Shown: positions 24,406 through 35,588 of the stretch, one piece after another | How positions within the stretch are numbered: position 1 is the stretch's first letter | Layout of the letters: every line of letters begins with the position of its first letter | Origin: Streptomyces sp. NBC_01381 | GTDB taxonomy: Bacteria; Actinomycetota; Actinomycetes; Streptomycetales; Streptomycetaceae | Direction: 5' to 3' | Assembly (NCBI RefSeq): GCF_026340305.1 | Contig: NZ_JAPEPI010000001.1 | Coordinates: 1,364,001 to 1,428,000 of the forward strand | Length of the DNA: 64,000 nt | The notes under the pieces: model-generated | Seen by the model: the letters and a program-made list of their open reading frames with translations, nothing else | The model's database searches: none | What the model was told of the DNA's origin: nothing | Made by a program: the position numbers and the translations under genes

Positions 24406-27027
24406 ATGACCAACAGCGCGCCGCAGGACCCAGCACCTAAGGACCCAGCACCGCAGGAGCCGGCCCGACCCACCGCCAACGCCATGCGCCGCGCCCTCAA
24501 GCGCGCCAGGGACGGCGTCGCGCTCGACACCGCCGAGGCCGCCGTGCTGCTCCAGGCGCGCGGGGACGACCTCAAGGATCTCGCCGCGTCCGCCGCGCGG
24601 GTGCGTGACGCGGGGCTCGCGGCGGCGGGGCGGCCCGGCGTCATCACGTACTCGAAGAAGGTCTTCATCCCGCTGACGCGGCTGTGCCGGGACAAGTGCC
24701 ACTACTGCACGTTCGTCACTGTCCCCGGCAAGCTGCGCCGCGAGGGGCACGGCATGTTCCTGTCGCCGGACGAGGTGATCGACATCGCCCGCCGCGGTGC
24801 CGAACTGGGCTGCAAGGAAGCCCTGTTCACGCTCGGCGACCGGCCCGAGTACCGCTGGCCCGAGGCGCGCGAGTGGCTGGAGGCGGAGGGGTACGACGAC
24901 ACGCTCGCGTATGTGCGCGCGATGGCGATCCGCGTCCTCGAAGAGACGGGGCTGCTCCCGCACCTCAACCCCGGCGTCATGACCTGGACCGACCTCCAGC
25001 GGCTCAAGCCCGTCGCGCCCTCCATGGGCATGATGCTGGAGACGACGGCGACGCGGCTGTGGAGCGAGCCGGGCGGTCCGCACCACGGGTCGCCCGACAA
25101 GGAGCCGTCCGTGCGGCTGCGGGTGCTCGAAGACGCAGGGCGCTCCAACGTTCCCTTCACGACCGGCATCCTCATAGGGATCGGTGAGACGTACGAGGAG
25201 CGTGCGGACTCCGTATTCCGGCTGCGCTCGACGCAGCGTTCGTACCACGGCATCCAGGAAGTCATCGTCCAGAACTTCCGTGCCAAGCCGGACACGGCGA
25301 TGCGCGGCATGCCGGACGCCGAGCTGGAAGAGCTCGCCGCGTGCATCGCGGTGGCCCGGCACATCCTCGGCCCGAGCGCCCGCATCCAGGCCCCGCCGAA
25401 CCTGGTGGACGCGGAGTACGCGCTGCTCATCGGCGCGGGCATCGACGACTGGGGCGGCGTGTCGCCCCTCACGCCCGACCATGTGAACCCGGAGCGGCCC
25501 TGGCCGCACATCGACGAGCTGGCTGAGAAGACCGCCGAGTCGGGCTTCACGCTGCGCGAACGGCTCACGATCTACCCGGAGTTCATCCAGCGCGGCGAGC
25601 CCTGGCTCGACCCGCGCCTCCTTCCTCACGTACGCGCGCTCGTCGACCCGGAGACGGGCCTGGCGAACGCGGACGCACGCCCCGCCGGACTGCCCTGGCA
25701 GGAGCCCGACGAGGGGTACGTCGCCTCATCCGGCCGCACCGACCTGCACCGCACCATCGACACGACGGGGCGCACCTCCGACCGGCGCGACGACTTCGAC
25801 GAGGTGTACGGCGACTGGGACGCGCTGCGCGAGCAGGCCGCGCCCGGCATGGTCCCGTCCCGCATCGACGGCGACGTGCGGGCTGCTTTGAAGACGGCCG
25901 CCGACGACCCGACGCGCCTGACGGACGCGCAGGCGCTGACGCTGCTGCACGCGGACGGGCCCGCGCTCGACGCGCTGTGCGGCATCGCGGACGACGTACG
26001 CAAGTCGGTGGTCGGCGACGACGTGACGTACATCGTCACGCGGAACATCAACTTCACGAACGTCTGCTACACGGGCTGCCGTTTCTGCGCCTTCGCCCAG
26101 CGCAGGACCGACGCGGACGCGTACACGCTCTCCCTGGACCAGGTCGCCGACCGCGCCCAGCAGGCCTGGGAGGTCGGCGCCACCGAGGTGTGCATGCAGG
26201 GCGGCATCCACCCGGACCTGCCCGGCACGGCGTACTTCGACATCGCGCGGGCCGTGAAGGAGCGCGTGCCGGGCATGCATGTGCACGCCTTCTCGCCGAT
26301 GGAGGTCGTCAACGGCGCGACGCGCACGGGCCTTTCGATACGTGACTGGCTCAGCGCCGCCAAGGAGGCGGGCCTGGACTCGATCCCCGGCACGGCCGCC
26401 GAGATACTCGACGACGAGGTGCGCTGGGTCCTGACGAAGGGCAAGCTGCCGACGGCGACGTGGATCGAGGTGGTGAAGACGGCCCACGAGCTGGGCATCC
26501 GCTCCTCGTCCACGATGATGTACGGACATGTGGACCAGCCGAGGCACTGGCTCGGGCACTTCCGCACGCTGGCTGCCATTCAGCAAGAGACCGGTGGCTT
26601 CACGGAGTTCGTGACGCTCCCCTTCATCCATACGAACGCGCCGGTGTATCTGGCGGGCATCGCGCGCCCAGGGCCGACCAGCCGCGACAACCGCGCGGTG
26701 ATCGCGATGGCGAGGCTCCTGCTCCACCCGCACATCCCGAACATCCAGACCAGCTGGGTGAAGCTGGGCACGGAGGGTGCGGCGGAGATGCTGCGCTCGG
26801 GCGCGAACGACCTGGGCGGCACGCTGATGGAGGAGACCATCTCCCGGATGGCGGGCTCCAGTTACGGCTCGTACCGCTCGGTGAAGGATCTTGTCGCGAT
26901 CGCGGAGGAGGCGGGGCGCCCGGCCAAGCCGCGGACGACGCTGTACGGAGAGGTGCCGCGGGAGCGGCAGGAGGCGGCCGCCGCGTCGGACGGCCACCTC
27001 CCGGAGCTGCTTCCCGTGCTGGACTGA
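24406..27027 (+). CDS. fbiC: FO synthase, bifunctional CofG/CofH radical SAM protein
   Basis: 873 residues. It makes 7,8-didemethyl-8-hydroxy-5-deazariboflavin (FO), the chromophore of coenzyme F420. Two radical SAM halves are fused: the CofG half has C94-x3-C98-x2-C101 (CRDKCHYC), the CofH half has C554-x3-C558-x2-C561 (CYTGCRFC). Length and order match actinobacterial FbiC. The frame is open far upstream, but ATG 24406 begins the family-like N-terminus. A low-complexity [15 protein letters not shown] tract precedes the first domain. Confidence 0.96.
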   Translation: MTNSAPQDPAPKDPAPQEPARPTANAMRRALKRARDGVALDTAEAAVLLQARGDDLKDLAASAARVRDAGLAAAGRPGVITYSKKVFIPLTRLCRDKCHYCTFVTVPGKLRREGHGMFLSPDEVIDIARRGAELGCKEALFTLGDRPEYRWPEAREWLEAEGYDDTLAYVRAMAIRVLEETGLLPHLNPGVMTWTDLQRLKPVAPSMGMMLETTATRLWSEPGGPHHGSPDKEPSVRLRVLEDAGRSNVPFTTGILIGIGETYEERADSVFRLRSTQRSYHGIQEVIVQNFRAKPDTAMRGMPDAELEELAACIAVARHILGPSARIQAPPNLVDAEYALLIGAGIDDWGGVSPLTPDHVNPERPWPHIDELAEKTAESGFTLRERLTIYPEFIQRGEPWLDPRLLPHVRALVDPETGLANADARPAGLPWQEPDEGYVASSGRTDLHRTIDTTGRTSDRRDDFDEVYGDWDALREQAAPGMVPSRIDGDVRAALKTAADDPTRLTDAQALTLLHADGPALDALCGIADDVRKSVVGDDVTYIVTRNINFTNVCYTGCRFCAFAQRRTDADAYTLSLDQVADRAQQAWEVGATEVCMQGGIHPDLPGTAYFDIARAVKERVPGMHVHAFSPMEVVNGATRTGLSIRDWLSAAKEAGLDSIPGTAAEILDDEVRWVLTKGKLPTATWIEVVKTAHELGIRSSSTMMYGHVDQPRHWLGHFRTLAAIQQETGGFTEFVTLPFIHTNAPVYLAGIARPGPTSRDNRAVIAMARLLLHPHIPNIQTSWVKLGTEGAAEMLRSGANDLGGTLMEETISRMAGSSYGSYRSVKDLVAIAEEAGRPAKPRTTLYGEVPRERQEAAAASDGHLPELLPVLD

Positions 27028-27039
27028 CTACGGGGGCGA

Positions 27040-28446
27040 CTACTGCGCGAGCTGGCCGCCGAGCTGGGCGCCCTCCTGGGGGGTGCCCAGCGAGGACGGG
27101 CTGAACGACGTGATGTTGGTCGTCACCAGGCCGTCCTTGGAGCCGCGCAGGAGCCAGGCCGCCCCCGAGTCCTTGACCGTGCCGTCCTCGGTGGGCGCGC
27201 CCACCGTCAGGTCGGCGCGGTTGTTGTTGTTCACGTCGGAGAGCAGGACCGCGGAGCCGAAGGCGTCGTCGCCCTCCGAGACGCCGGGGACGCCCGCGGT
27301 GGACTGGTTGAAGGCCTGCGCGCCGGTGCCGGTCAGGCCGGTCGCGCCGCCCTTGAGGAGGACGATGGCGCCGGTGTCGCCCGCGGAGTCGATGTCCTCG
27401 CCGGGCACCCCGACCGCGATGTCCGGGTAGCCGTCGCCGGTGACGTCACCGGCGGAGAGGGAGTAGCCGAACTGGTCGCCCATGTCGCCGAGGTCCCAGT
27501 CGCCCTGCTCGCCGACGCCGGGGACGCCCGCGGTGTCCTGGGTGATCTTCTTGGTGCGGTCGGAGAGACCGGACGCGGCGCCGTAGATGACGCGGACGGC
27601 GCCCGCGTCGAACTCCTGCATCTCGGAGACGTGGTCCACCTCGCGGGCCACCAGGTCGCCGTACCCGTCCTTGTCCACGTCGGCGATGACGCCGTCGACG
27701 GTGAACCGGCCGGTGGGAGTGGTGGCGCCGGTGAAGCCGTCCTTGCCGCCCTTCCACAGCTTCGAGGTGTGCTGCATCTCCTCGAAGGAGTGGCTGGTGA
27801 CGAGGTCGTCCGCGCCGTCGCCCGTCATGTCGCCGACGATGATGTCGGCCGGGCCGTCGTCCTCGCCGATCTCCAGGAGCTTGCTGGACGCGGGCTTCCC
27901 GTCGCGGGTGAACGGGCCGAAGCGGGTCTCCAGGCCGGCGCGGGTGTTGGCGACGAGGTCGGCCTTGCCGTCGCCGTTGAAGTCGCCGGCCTTCAGGTCC
28001 CACGCGGACTCGCCGGGGAACTGCGAGATCCCGGTGAGGCCGAACTCGGAACCCCAGAGCACGACGTCGTAGGGCTCGTCGTTCACGACGAGGTCGGTGT
28101 ACCCGTCGCCGTCGAGGTCACGTGCGGTGGTGCGCAGGCCGAAGCCCGCCCCCTGCTCGGGGGTGCCCGGCATGCCGGGGGTGGCGCGGCTGATCTGCTT
28201 GGCGTTCGCGGTGTCGGCGCCGGCCGCCGAGCCGTACACGATCGATATGTAGCCGGCGCCGGTCTTGCCGTCGACGGTGCCGCGGCCCGCGGAGACGGCG
28301 AGGTCGGCGTACCCGTCCTTGTTGAAGTCGGTCACCGGAATGCGGTGCGGTACGGGGGCCGCCGCCGCGGAACCGGTCGTCGCCACGACGGCGAGCGGCG
28401 TCGCGATGGCGGCCGCCGCGACGGCGGCGATGAGGGAACGGCGCAC
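27040..28446 (-). CDS. Secreted FG-GAP/VCBS repeat protein
   Basis: 468 residues from GTG 28446, with AGGAGG four bases upstream. A signal peptide (RRSLIAAVAAAAIATPLAVVATTGSAAAA is split over the first 30 residues) is followed by seven FG-GAP blades, each with a calcium-type loop such as DFNKDGYADLAV, DLDGDGYTDLVV, DFNGDGKADLVA, DMTGDGADDLVT, DVDKDGYGDLVA, DVTGDGYPDIAV and the degenerate DVNNNNRADLTV. This predicts an integrin-alpha-like beta-propeller outside the cell, common and of unknown role in Streptomyces. Confidence 0.9.
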   Translation of the reverse strand: MRRSLIAAVAAAAIATPLAVVATTGSAAAAPVPHRIPVTDFNKDGYADLAVSAGRGTVDGKTGAGYISIVYGSAAGADTANAKQISRATPGMPGTPEQGAGFGLRTTARDLDGDGYTDLVVNDEPYDVVLWGSEFGLTGISQFPGESAWDLKAGDFNGDGKADLVANTRAGLETRFGPFTRDGKPASSKLLEIGEDDGPADIIVGDMTGDGADDLVTSHSFEEMQHTSKLWKGGKDGFTGATTPTGRFTVDGVIADVDKDGYGDLVAREVDHVSEMQEFDAGAVRVIYGAASGLSDRTKKITQDTAGVPGVGEQGDWDLGDMGDQFGYSLSAGDVTGDGYPDIAVGVPGEDIDSAGDTGAIVLLKGGATGLTGTGAQAFNQSTAGVPGVSEGDDAFGSAVLLSDVNNNNRADLTVGAPTEDGTVKDSGAAWLLRGSKDGLVTTNITSFSPSSLGTPQEGAQLGGQLAQ

Positions 28447-28656
28447 TGGTCCTCCTGTGGGGAAACTACTGTGACGCAAGGGAGACCAGCGCCTCGGCGG
28501 GATGGTTGTACATCGCAGGTTCACCTTTGCGGCGCCGGGTGTTGGTGATCGTGCGGGGGCGGCGGTTTCGGCCCCCGCGCGGGCCGGTGGTGGAAGACTG
28601 TGCGCAGGGCAGACGGCGGCAGGCGTGCGCGGGGACTTTCGGGGGAGGTGCGGCCC

Positions 28657-31600
28657 ATGGCGTCCGGGGGTGCGGAGCGGCGGCCGTCCATGCAGGAGCT
28701 GATACGCCGGCGCAGGCGGGCCGGATTCGTCGGCCGGCGGGATGAACTCGCCGCGTTCCGCGAGAACTTCGACCTGCCGGTGGACGACGAGCGGCACCGC
28801 TTCCTCTTCCACGTACACGGCAACGCGGGCGTCGGAAAGACCTCTCTGCTACGGGAGTTGGAGCAGCTGGCCCGCGATCGCGGCGCGCTGACCGCGTACG
28901 TCGACGAGGCGGTCGGCAGCGTGCCGGAGGCGCTGTCCGCGATCAGCGCCCAATTCGCCCGCCAGGGGCGGCGGTTCAAGGATCTGGACCGGCTGCTCGC
29001 CGCCCACCGCGACCGGCGGCAAGAGGCGGAGTCGGTGTCGGCGGCAGCGGCGGCCACGGTGGAGGGCCCGCAACCCGGCCCCTTGGTCAATCCGCAGCCC
29101 GTGCCCTCGCCCGCCGGGATGGCAGCGGCCCGCGTCGGCCTGGTCGGCCTGGGGCTCGTGCCGGGTGTCGGCGCCTTCGCCGGAGCGGTCGACCCCGCCC
29201 AACTCGCCCAGGGCGCCGACCGGTTGAGGGCGGGCCTGAGTGCGCGCTTCCGTAATCAGGAGGACGTCCAGCTGGTCCTCTCCCCGGAGCGGGTCCTCAC
29301 GCCGGTCCTGATCACCGAGCTCTCGGACGCAGCGGCGGCGGCACCCTGGATCGTGCTGTTCTTCGACACGTACGAGATCACGGCGCCGATCCTCGACGGC
29401 TGGCTGCACGAGGTGATGACGACCGAACGGCACGGCGCGCTGCCCGCCAACGTGGTCGTCGTGACCGCGGGCCAGCGGCCCTTCGACGCGACGCGCTGGG
29501 GCGGCTACGCGGACTTCACGGCGGACGTGCCGCTGGGCCCGTTCACCGAACTGGAGGCGCGGGGGCTGCTCGCCGACAAGGGGGTGGCCGCCGAGCCGGT
29601 GGTCGAGGAGGTGCTGCGGCTCACCGGCGGCCTTCCCGTCCTGGTGTCCATGCTCGCCCAGGGGCGTCCGGTCGACCTCGACGATGTGAGCGACCCGAGC
29701 TCGACCGCCGTCGAGCGCTTCCTGAAGTGGGAGGCGGACCCCGTCCGCAGGGCGGCGGCGCTGGCCTGCGCGCTGCCCAGGCGTCTTGACGGCGATGTGT
29801 TCCGGGCGGCCGTGGACTGCGCGGACGAGGAGGCGCCGGGACTCTTCGGATGGCTGCGCGCCCTGCCCTTCGTGAGCGACCGCGGCGACCGCGTGCAGTA
29901 CCACGCGGTGGTGCGCGCGCCGATGCTGCGGCTGCAGCGCAACCGTTCGCCACGGGGCTGGGCGCGGCAGCAGCAGCGGCTCGCGGAGACGTTCACCGCC
30001 TGGCGGGCGGAGGCCGAACAGGGCGTCACCGTGGACGACTTGTGGTCCGACGACAGCTGGTGGGAGCTGCGCCTCTCCCAGACGTACCACCTGCTGTGCG
30101 CCGACCCCCGCGGTGCGCTTCCGCAGGCCTTGCGGGGCGCCGTCGACGCCTGCGACAAGGGCGAGGTCATGGCGAGGCGCTGGGCGCAGCTCCTCATCGA
30201 GGCCGGGGACGACGTCGAGGCGGAGGGTGTGGGCCGGTGGGGCCGCGACCTCCTGGCCGCGCTCGCCGAGGGATCACCGGTCGACGCGCTGGGGCTGCTG
30301 CTCGACCGGGCCGGGCTCGACACCGAGGGGCAGGCCCTCGCCCGTACGCTGCGCGGCCGTGATCTGCGCGAGAGCGGCGAGTACGACCGGGCGCTCGCCG
30401 AGTACGACCGGGCCGTCGAGCTCGATCCGGAACAGGAGCGGGCGTACTTCGGCCGGGGGTTCACGCACAAGCTGCGCCACGAGTTCGACGCGGCGCTCGC
30501 CGACCTCGACCGCGCCCATGAACTGGACCCCGACGCCGACCGCGTCCTCGCGCTGCGCGGCGAGACCCACCGGCTCCGTGGGGACCACGAGGCGGCGATC
30601 ACGGATCTGGACCGGGCGATCGAAAGGGACCCGGCGGATCCGATGCCCTGGGCGGACCGGGGCCTGGTCCGCAATGGCCTCGGCCAGAACGACGCGGCGC
30701 TCGCGGACCTCGACCGGGCGGTCGAGCTCGACCCGGACTACGCGTGGGCGCTGGTGCAGCGGGCCGGGGTGCACAGCGACCGGGAGGAGACCGAGCGGGC
30801 CCTCGCGGATCTCGACCGTGCCCTGGCGCTGGCCCCCGAGTGGACCTATATCGTCCGGGTGCGCGGCAACGCGCTGCGGGCTGCGGGCCGGTGGCAGGAG
30901 GCGCTCGCCGAGTACGGCCGGGCCGTCGAACTGCTCCCCGATGATGCCACCGCCTTCGCGGGCCGGGGCGTCGCGCACTCCTGCCTGGATCAGGAGGAGG
31001 AGGCGCTGGCAGACCTCGACCGGGCCATCGAGCTGGCCCCGGACTACGTCTGGGCGCTCGGTCACCGCAGCAGGGTGCGCTGCTACCGGGACGAGTACGA
31101 GTTGGCCCTCGCCGACGCCGACCGGGCCGTCGCCCTGCTGCCCGGCGACGCCTGGTGTCTCTACTGCCGGGCGGAGGCGCTGCACCGCCTGGACCGGTCC
31201 GAGGAAGCGACCGCCGACCTGGACAAGGCCCTCGACGCGGAGCCCGACTACGGGACGGCGCTCTGCAAGCGCGGGTCCATCCGGCATGAACAGGGCCGCT
31301 ACACCGAGGCGTTCGAGGACCTGGACCGCGCCCTGGAGCTGGAACCCGACGCTCCCTGGTACCTCATACGGCACGCGATCACCTGCCGCGCCACCGGCCG
31401 CATCGAGCGGGCCCTGGCCGACGCCGCGCGCTACAACGAGGTCAGCACCGACTCCTCGTGGGGACACGACTTCGCCGCGCGTGTCCACCTGTGGTGCGGC
31501 CGCCCGCGCGAGGCCCTCGCTGAGATCTCCGCGGCCGTGGCGGCCGGCGCGGAAGAGACCGACCTGCTGGAGGAACTCTCCGCGGTCCACCGCAGAACGG

Positions 31601-31992
31601 GCCGCTGGTCGCTCGCCCGGGAGGCCGCCCGCCGGATGCCCGACGAGGTGGACCGCCTCGGCTTCCTGGCCCTCGCGGAGACCGGCGAGCGGGGAGCGGC
31701 GGCCGCGGCCCCGCTCTGGCACGAGCTGAACGCCTGCCTGCCCCGCTCGGCCGCCGGGCAGCCGGACGCCGCCTCCGCGGCCATGATCGCCGCGGCCCAG
31801 GACGACTGGCCCGCCCTGGACACCCACATCACCGCCTTCATCACGTCCGACCAGGAGTGGGACGACTTCGCGGAGCTTGCCGAGCTCATGACGGAACTCC
31901 TCCACGCGCCGGGGGCCGACAGGGGGCGGCTCGGGGCGCGCATCGCGCGGGTGGCGGCGGCTCGGGACGCCGTCCGGGAGCGGTATGCGTGA
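28657..31992 (+). CDS. STAND-type NTPase with C-terminal TPR array (paralogue 1)
   Basis: 1,111 residues from ATG 28657, with GGGGGAGG upstream. After MQELIRRRRRAGFVGRRDEL comes a P-loop NTPase: Walker A GNAGVGKTS at 55-63, Walker B VLFFDTYE with D237 and E240, an RNBS-B-like VVVVTAGQ near 266-273, and the GxP motif TGGLPVLV near 323-330. A winged-helix-like region follows (about 340-470), then roughly ten TPR units from about residue 560 (for example ALADLDRAVELDPDYAWAL). This is the STAND layout: switch ATPase plus sensor repeats. There is no obvious N-terminal effector domain. It is a close tandem paralogue of the next gene. Confidence 0.85.
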   Translation: MASGGAERRPSMQELIRRRRRAGFVGRRDELAAFRENFDLPVDDERHRFLFHVHGNAGVGKTSLLRELEQLARDRGALTAYVDEAVGSVPEALSAISAQFARQGRRFKDLDRLLAAHRDRRQEAESVSAAAAATVEGPQPGPLVNPQPVPSPAGMAAARVGLVGLGLVPGVGAFAGAVDPAQLAQGADRLRAGLSARFRNQEDVQLVLSPERVLTPVLITELSDAAAAAPWIVLFFDTYEITAPILDGWLHEVMTTERHGALPANVVVVTAGQRPFDATRWGGYADFTADVPLGPFTELEARGLLADKGVAAEPVVEEVLRLTGGLPVLVSMLAQGRPVDLDDVSDPSSTAVERFLKWEADPVRRAAALACALPRRLDGDVFRAAVDCADEEAPGLFGWLRALPFVSDRGDRVQYHAVVRAPMLRLQRNRSPRGWARQQQRLAETFTAWRAEAEQGVTVDDLWSDDSWWELRLSQTYHLLCADPRGALPQALRGAVDACDKGEVMARRWAQLLIEAGDDVEAEGVGRWGRDLLAALAEGSPVDALGLLLDRAGLDTEGQALARTLRGRDLRESGEYDRALAEYDRAVELDPEQERAYFGRGFTHKLRHEFDAALADLDRAHELDPDADRVLALRGETHRLRGDHEAAITDLDRAIERDPADPMPWADRGLVRNGLGQNDAALADLDRAVELDPDYAWALVQRAGVHSDREETERALADLDRALALAPEWTYIVRVRGNALRAAGRWQEALAEYGRAVELLPDDATAFAGRGVAHSCLDQEEEALADLDRAIELAPDYVWALGHRSRVRCYRDEYELALADADRAVALLPGDAWCLYCRAEALHRLDRSEEATADLDKALDAEPDYGTALCKRGSIRHEQGRYTEAFEDLDRALELEPDAPWYLIRHAITCRATGRIERALADAARYNEVSTDSSWGHDFAARVHLWCGRPREALAEISAAVAAGAEETDLLEELSAVHRRTGRWSLAREAARRMPDEVDRLGFLALAETGERGAAAAAPLWHELNACLPRSAAGQPDAASAAMIAAAQDDWPALDTHITAFITSDQEWDDFAELAELMTELLHAPGADRGRLGARIARVAAARDAVRERYA

Positions 31993-32099
31993 GTTCCGCC
32001 GCCGCTGACAATCCGCGGAGTTCGGAGTCCTCGGCAGGCTGACCCGTGGCATGACCTGGTGGAATAATTCGGGGCAGGGCAGCGGGGGAGGTGCGGACC

Positions 32100-35000
32100 G
32101 TGGCACCGTCGGCAGACTCGGAGCAGCCGTCCATGCAAGATCTGATCCGGCGCAGAAGGCGCGCCGGATTCGTCGGACGCCGGGGAGAAATCGAAGCGTT
32201 CCGCGCCAACTTCGACGTATCGCCCGGCGATGAGCGGCACAGCTTCCTGTTCCACATCCACGGGATCGGCGGGGTCGGAAAGACGTCCCTGGTACGGGAG
32301 TTGGAGCAGCTGGCGCGGGAGCGCGGCGCTTTGACGGCGTACGTCGACGAGGCGGTGGGCAGCGTGCCTGAGGCGATGGTCGTGATCAGCGCCCAATTCG
32401 CGTTGCAGAAACGCCGGTTGAAGACCATCGATCGACTCCTGGCCACCTACCGGGAGCGACGCCATGAGGCGGAATCGGCGTCCGTGGCGACGCTCGACCA
32501 GGAGCAGGATCCTGGCCGTGCGGCGCCGCCTCCGTCGCCCGGCAGTATGGCGGTGTCCCGTGCGGCCCTGGTCGGTCTCGGTCTTGCCGCGCCGGGCATG
32601 GGAGCTTTTGCGGGAGCGGTGGATCCGACCCAACTCGCGCAGGGAGCCGACAAGGTGCGCGCCAGGCTCGGCGCGCGTTTCAGCAGTCAGGACGACGTCC
32701 AGCTGGTCATGTCCCCGGAGCAGGTCCTCACACCCGTCCTCCTGAACGAACTGGCCGATCTGTCGAAGAGTGCCCCGTGGATCGTCCTGTTCTTCGATAC
32801 GTACGAGAGGACGGCGCCGTTCCTCGACGGCTGGCTCTACGAGGTGATGCTGACCGACCGGCATGGCGCGTTGCCTGCCACCGTGGTCGTCGTGACGGCT
32901 GGGCAGCACGCCTTCGACACTGCCCGATGGGGCGGCTACGGGGACTTCGTCACGCACGTGCCGCTGGACCCCTTCACCGACCTGGAGGCGCGGGGGCTGC
33001 TGGCTGCGAAGGGCGTCGTCGCGGAGCCGGTGGTCGAGGAAGTGCTGCGGCTCTCCGGCGGCCTGCCCGTCCTCGTTTCCACCCTTGCCGAGGCCAGGCC
33101 CGCCGATCCGGACGACGTGGGCGATCCGAGCGCCACGGCGGTGGAGCGGTTCCTCAAATGGGAGCGGGATCCGGTGCGCAGGGCGGTGGCGCTGGCGTGC
33201 GCGCTGCCGAGGCGGATCGACGCGGACGTGTTCCGGGCGGCGGTGGACGGCGTCTGCGCGGAGGCGGAGGTGGGCGGCCTTCTCGGATGGCTTCGGGGCC
33301 TGCCGTTCGTCAGTTACCGGGGCGATCGCGTCCAGTACCACGCGGTGGTGCGGGCGCCGATGCTGCGGCTGCAGCGCAATGGTGCGCCCAGGCAGTGGGT
33401 CGGGCAGCACCGGCGGCTCGCGGAGACCTTCGGCGGGTGGCGGGAGGAGGCCGAAGCGGGGCTGCACCCGGAGAAGCTGTGGTCGGACGAGCCCTGGCGT
33501 GACCTGCGCCTTGCGGAGTCGTATCACCTGCTGTGCGCGGGGGAACGGATGGCGCTGCCCGTCGTTCTTCGGGATGCCGCCAACGCGTGTGACTCGGGTG
33601 AGGTTGTGGCGCGGCGCTGGGCGCAGGCCCTGGTCGACGCGGGGGAGGACGCGCAGGCGGAGGCGGCCGCGCGGTGGGGGCACGATCTGCTGGACGCCCT
33701 GGCGGACGGCGCGGGACTCGCCGCCGCCCTGCGGCTGCTGATCGACCGGGGCGGGTTCGATCAGCGGGGGCGGGCCTTCGCGCTGATGGTGCGGGCAGGC
33801 GATCTGCGGGACAGCTGGGCGTTTGCCGACGCGCAGGCCGAGTACGACCGGGCCATCGCGCTCGATCCGGAGCTCGAGCGCGCGCATTACGGCAAGGCGC
33901 TCACGTACATGTGCATGGATGAGCCGGACTCCGCGCTGCCCTGTATGGATCGGGCGGAAGCGCTGGGGCCTGACAGCGCGAGGAACCATGCCGTGAGGGG
34001 TGACGCGTACCGGCGCTTGGGGCGCTACGAGGAGGCAGTCCGGGAGTTGGACCGTGCGTTGGAGCTCGACCCGGTGAACGCGGAAGTCCTGGTGGACCGG
34101 GGAGTTTCGCGACACGAGATGGGACAGCGGGACGAGGCGCTGGTCGATCTGGACCGGGCACTGGACATCTCTCCTGATGACGTATGGGCGTTGAGGTGCA
34201 GGGCCAAGGTACTGACCATCCGCAGGGACCATGTGCAAGCTCTGGCGGACATGGATCGCGCGGTCGAAGTAGCGCCGGAGTGGCACCTGGTGGCCCATGA
34301 GCGCGGTGAAGCCTTGCGCCTCGCCGGCCGCGCTGTGGACTCCCTCGCCGATTACGACCGAGCCATAGCACTCGACGGCGAGGACGTGGGGGCATATACG
34401 GGCCGCGGTGCCGCTCTGAACGTCCTCGGTCGGCACGACGAGGCGCTGGCAGACTGCGACCGGGCGATAGAGCTCGATGGTGACTACGCGGCGGCCTATG
34501 CGGCCCGGGGTGCCGCCCTGGCCTCCCTCGGTCGGCACGACGAGGCGCTGGCGGACTGGGACCGTGCGATCGAACTCGACCCGGCCAATGTCTTTGCGTT
34601 GCATCGCAGGTCCATGGTGCACCGAGAGCTGTCCCACTACGACCGGGCGTTCGCCGACGCCGATCAGGCCAACGGCCTGCTGCCGGACAACGTTGCGATC
34701 CTGTACGAGCGTGGTGCAGCGCTGAGCCACCTGGGTCGGAACGAGGAGGCACGCACCGATCTGGACCGGGTGCTCGAACTGGGCCCTGAAGATCAGCAGG
34801 CGCTTGCGGTCCGAGGTGACCTACTGTGCGAGCTCGGTTGCTATGAACAGGCGTTGGCGGACCTCTGTCGTGCCATCGAGATCAATTCCGAATTCGCCTG
34901 GGCAATAGCACGGCGGGCCTGGGCTTTTGCAGTCACCGGTCGCTCGCAGCAGGCGCTGGCGGACCTCGCGCGCTATGCGCAAATCGGCGAGAACCCGGGT

Positions 35001-35588
35001 TGGGCGCACCGCAAGACCGCCCAAATCCATTTGTGGCTGGGGTGCGCCGACCGGGCACTGACCGCCATGTCCGCCGACGAGGTTGCGGGAAACGCGTTCA
35101 GTGCTGTGGTGTTGGCTAAGGCGTACCGCATGACGGGGCAATGGGACCTGTCCCGCGAGGCCGTGCGGACGCTGCGGGAGAGTCAAGAGGTGGTTGGGGC
35201 CGCCCTCTATGCTCTGGCGGTGTCCGGTTCCGAGGGGCTGGGGGGCGCCCGCCCGCTGTGGGAGGAAGCCGCCCGTTCGATCCGGGCCGTTGATCCTCCA
35301 CTTGCATTGCGGAGCCCTCTCCCGGCAGTGATCGACGCGGCCCTCGGTAACTGGGAGGCGCTCGACGCCCGGCTCTCGCGAGTCCTGGCCGCGGGCGTAC
35401 CCGAAGTGGAGTGGGACGACCTGGCGGAGCACGCCGACCTCCTCACGGAGGTGCTGCGCGCCCCCGGTGCCGACCGCTCCCGCCTGGCCCCGCGCCTGGC
35501 GAGGGTCGTCGCGGCGAGGGATGCCTTCCAGGCGCGGTACGCGGAGGCGGTCATCGAGTCGACTGAAGGGACCCCGCCGCGTACGTGA
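32100..35588 (+). CDS. STAND-type NTPase with C-terminal TPR array (paralogue 2)
   Basis: 1,162 residues from GTG 32100; the same GGGGGAGGTGCGG ribosome block precedes both paralogues, so this start is preferred over GTG 32091. Walker A is GIGGVGKTS at the same residues 55-63, and the Walker B is VLFFDTYE again. The N-terminal ATPase half is highly similar to paralogue 1, while the TPR part is more divergent and longer. This pattern fits duplication followed by sensor change. The 107-base gap could hold a separate promoter. Its 3' end overlaps the convergent DUF397 gene by 38 bases. Confidence 0.85.
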   Translation: MAPSADSEQPSMQDLIRRRRRAGFVGRRGEIEAFRANFDVSPGDERHSFLFHIHGIGGVGKTSLVRELEQLARERGALTAYVDEAVGSVPEAMVVISAQFALQKRRLKTIDRLLATYRERRHEAESASVATLDQEQDPGRAAPPPSPGSMAVSRAALVGLGLAAPGMGAFAGAVDPTQLAQGADKVRARLGARFSSQDDVQLVMSPEQVLTPVLLNELADLSKSAPWIVLFFDTYERTAPFLDGWLYEVMLTDRHGALPATVVVVTAGQHAFDTARWGGYGDFVTHVPLDPFTDLEARGLLAAKGVVAEPVVEEVLRLSGGLPVLVSTLAEARPADPDDVGDPSATAVERFLKWERDPVRRAVALACALPRRIDADVFRAAVDGVCAEAEVGGLLGWLRGLPFVSYRGDRVQYHAVVRAPMLRLQRNGAPRQWVGQHRRLAETFGGWREEAEAGLHPEKLWSDEPWRDLRLAESYHLLCAGERMALPVVLRDAANACDSGEVVARRWAQALVDAGEDAQAEAAARWGHDLLDALADGAGLAAALRLLIDRGGFDQRGRAFALMVRAGDLRDSWAFADAQAEYDRAIALDPELERAHYGKALTYMCMDEPDSALPCMDRAEALGPDSARNHAVRGDAYRRLGRYEEAVRELDRALELDPVNAEVLVDRGVSRHEMGQRDEALVDLDRALDISPDDVWALRCRAKVLTIRRDHVQALADMDRAVEVAPEWHLVAHERGEALRLAGRAVDSLADYDRAIALDGEDVGAYTGRGAALNVLGRHDEALADCDRAIELDGDYAAAYAARGAALASLGRHDEALADWDRAIELDPANVFALHRRSMVHRELSHYDRAFADADQANGLLPDNVAILYERGAALSHLGRNEEARTDLDRVLELGPEDQQALAVRGDLLCELGCYEQALADLCRAIEINSEFAWAIARRAWAFAVTGRSQQALADLARYAQIGENPGWAHRKTAQIHLWLGCADRALTAMSADEVAGNAFSAVVLAKAYRMTGQWDLSREAVRTLRESQEVVGAALYALAVSGSEGLGGARPLWEEAARSIRAVDPPLALRSPLPAVIDAALGNWEALDARLSRVLAAGVPEVEWDDLAEHADLLTEVLRAPGADRSRLAPRLARVVAARDAFQARYAEAVIESTEGTPPRT

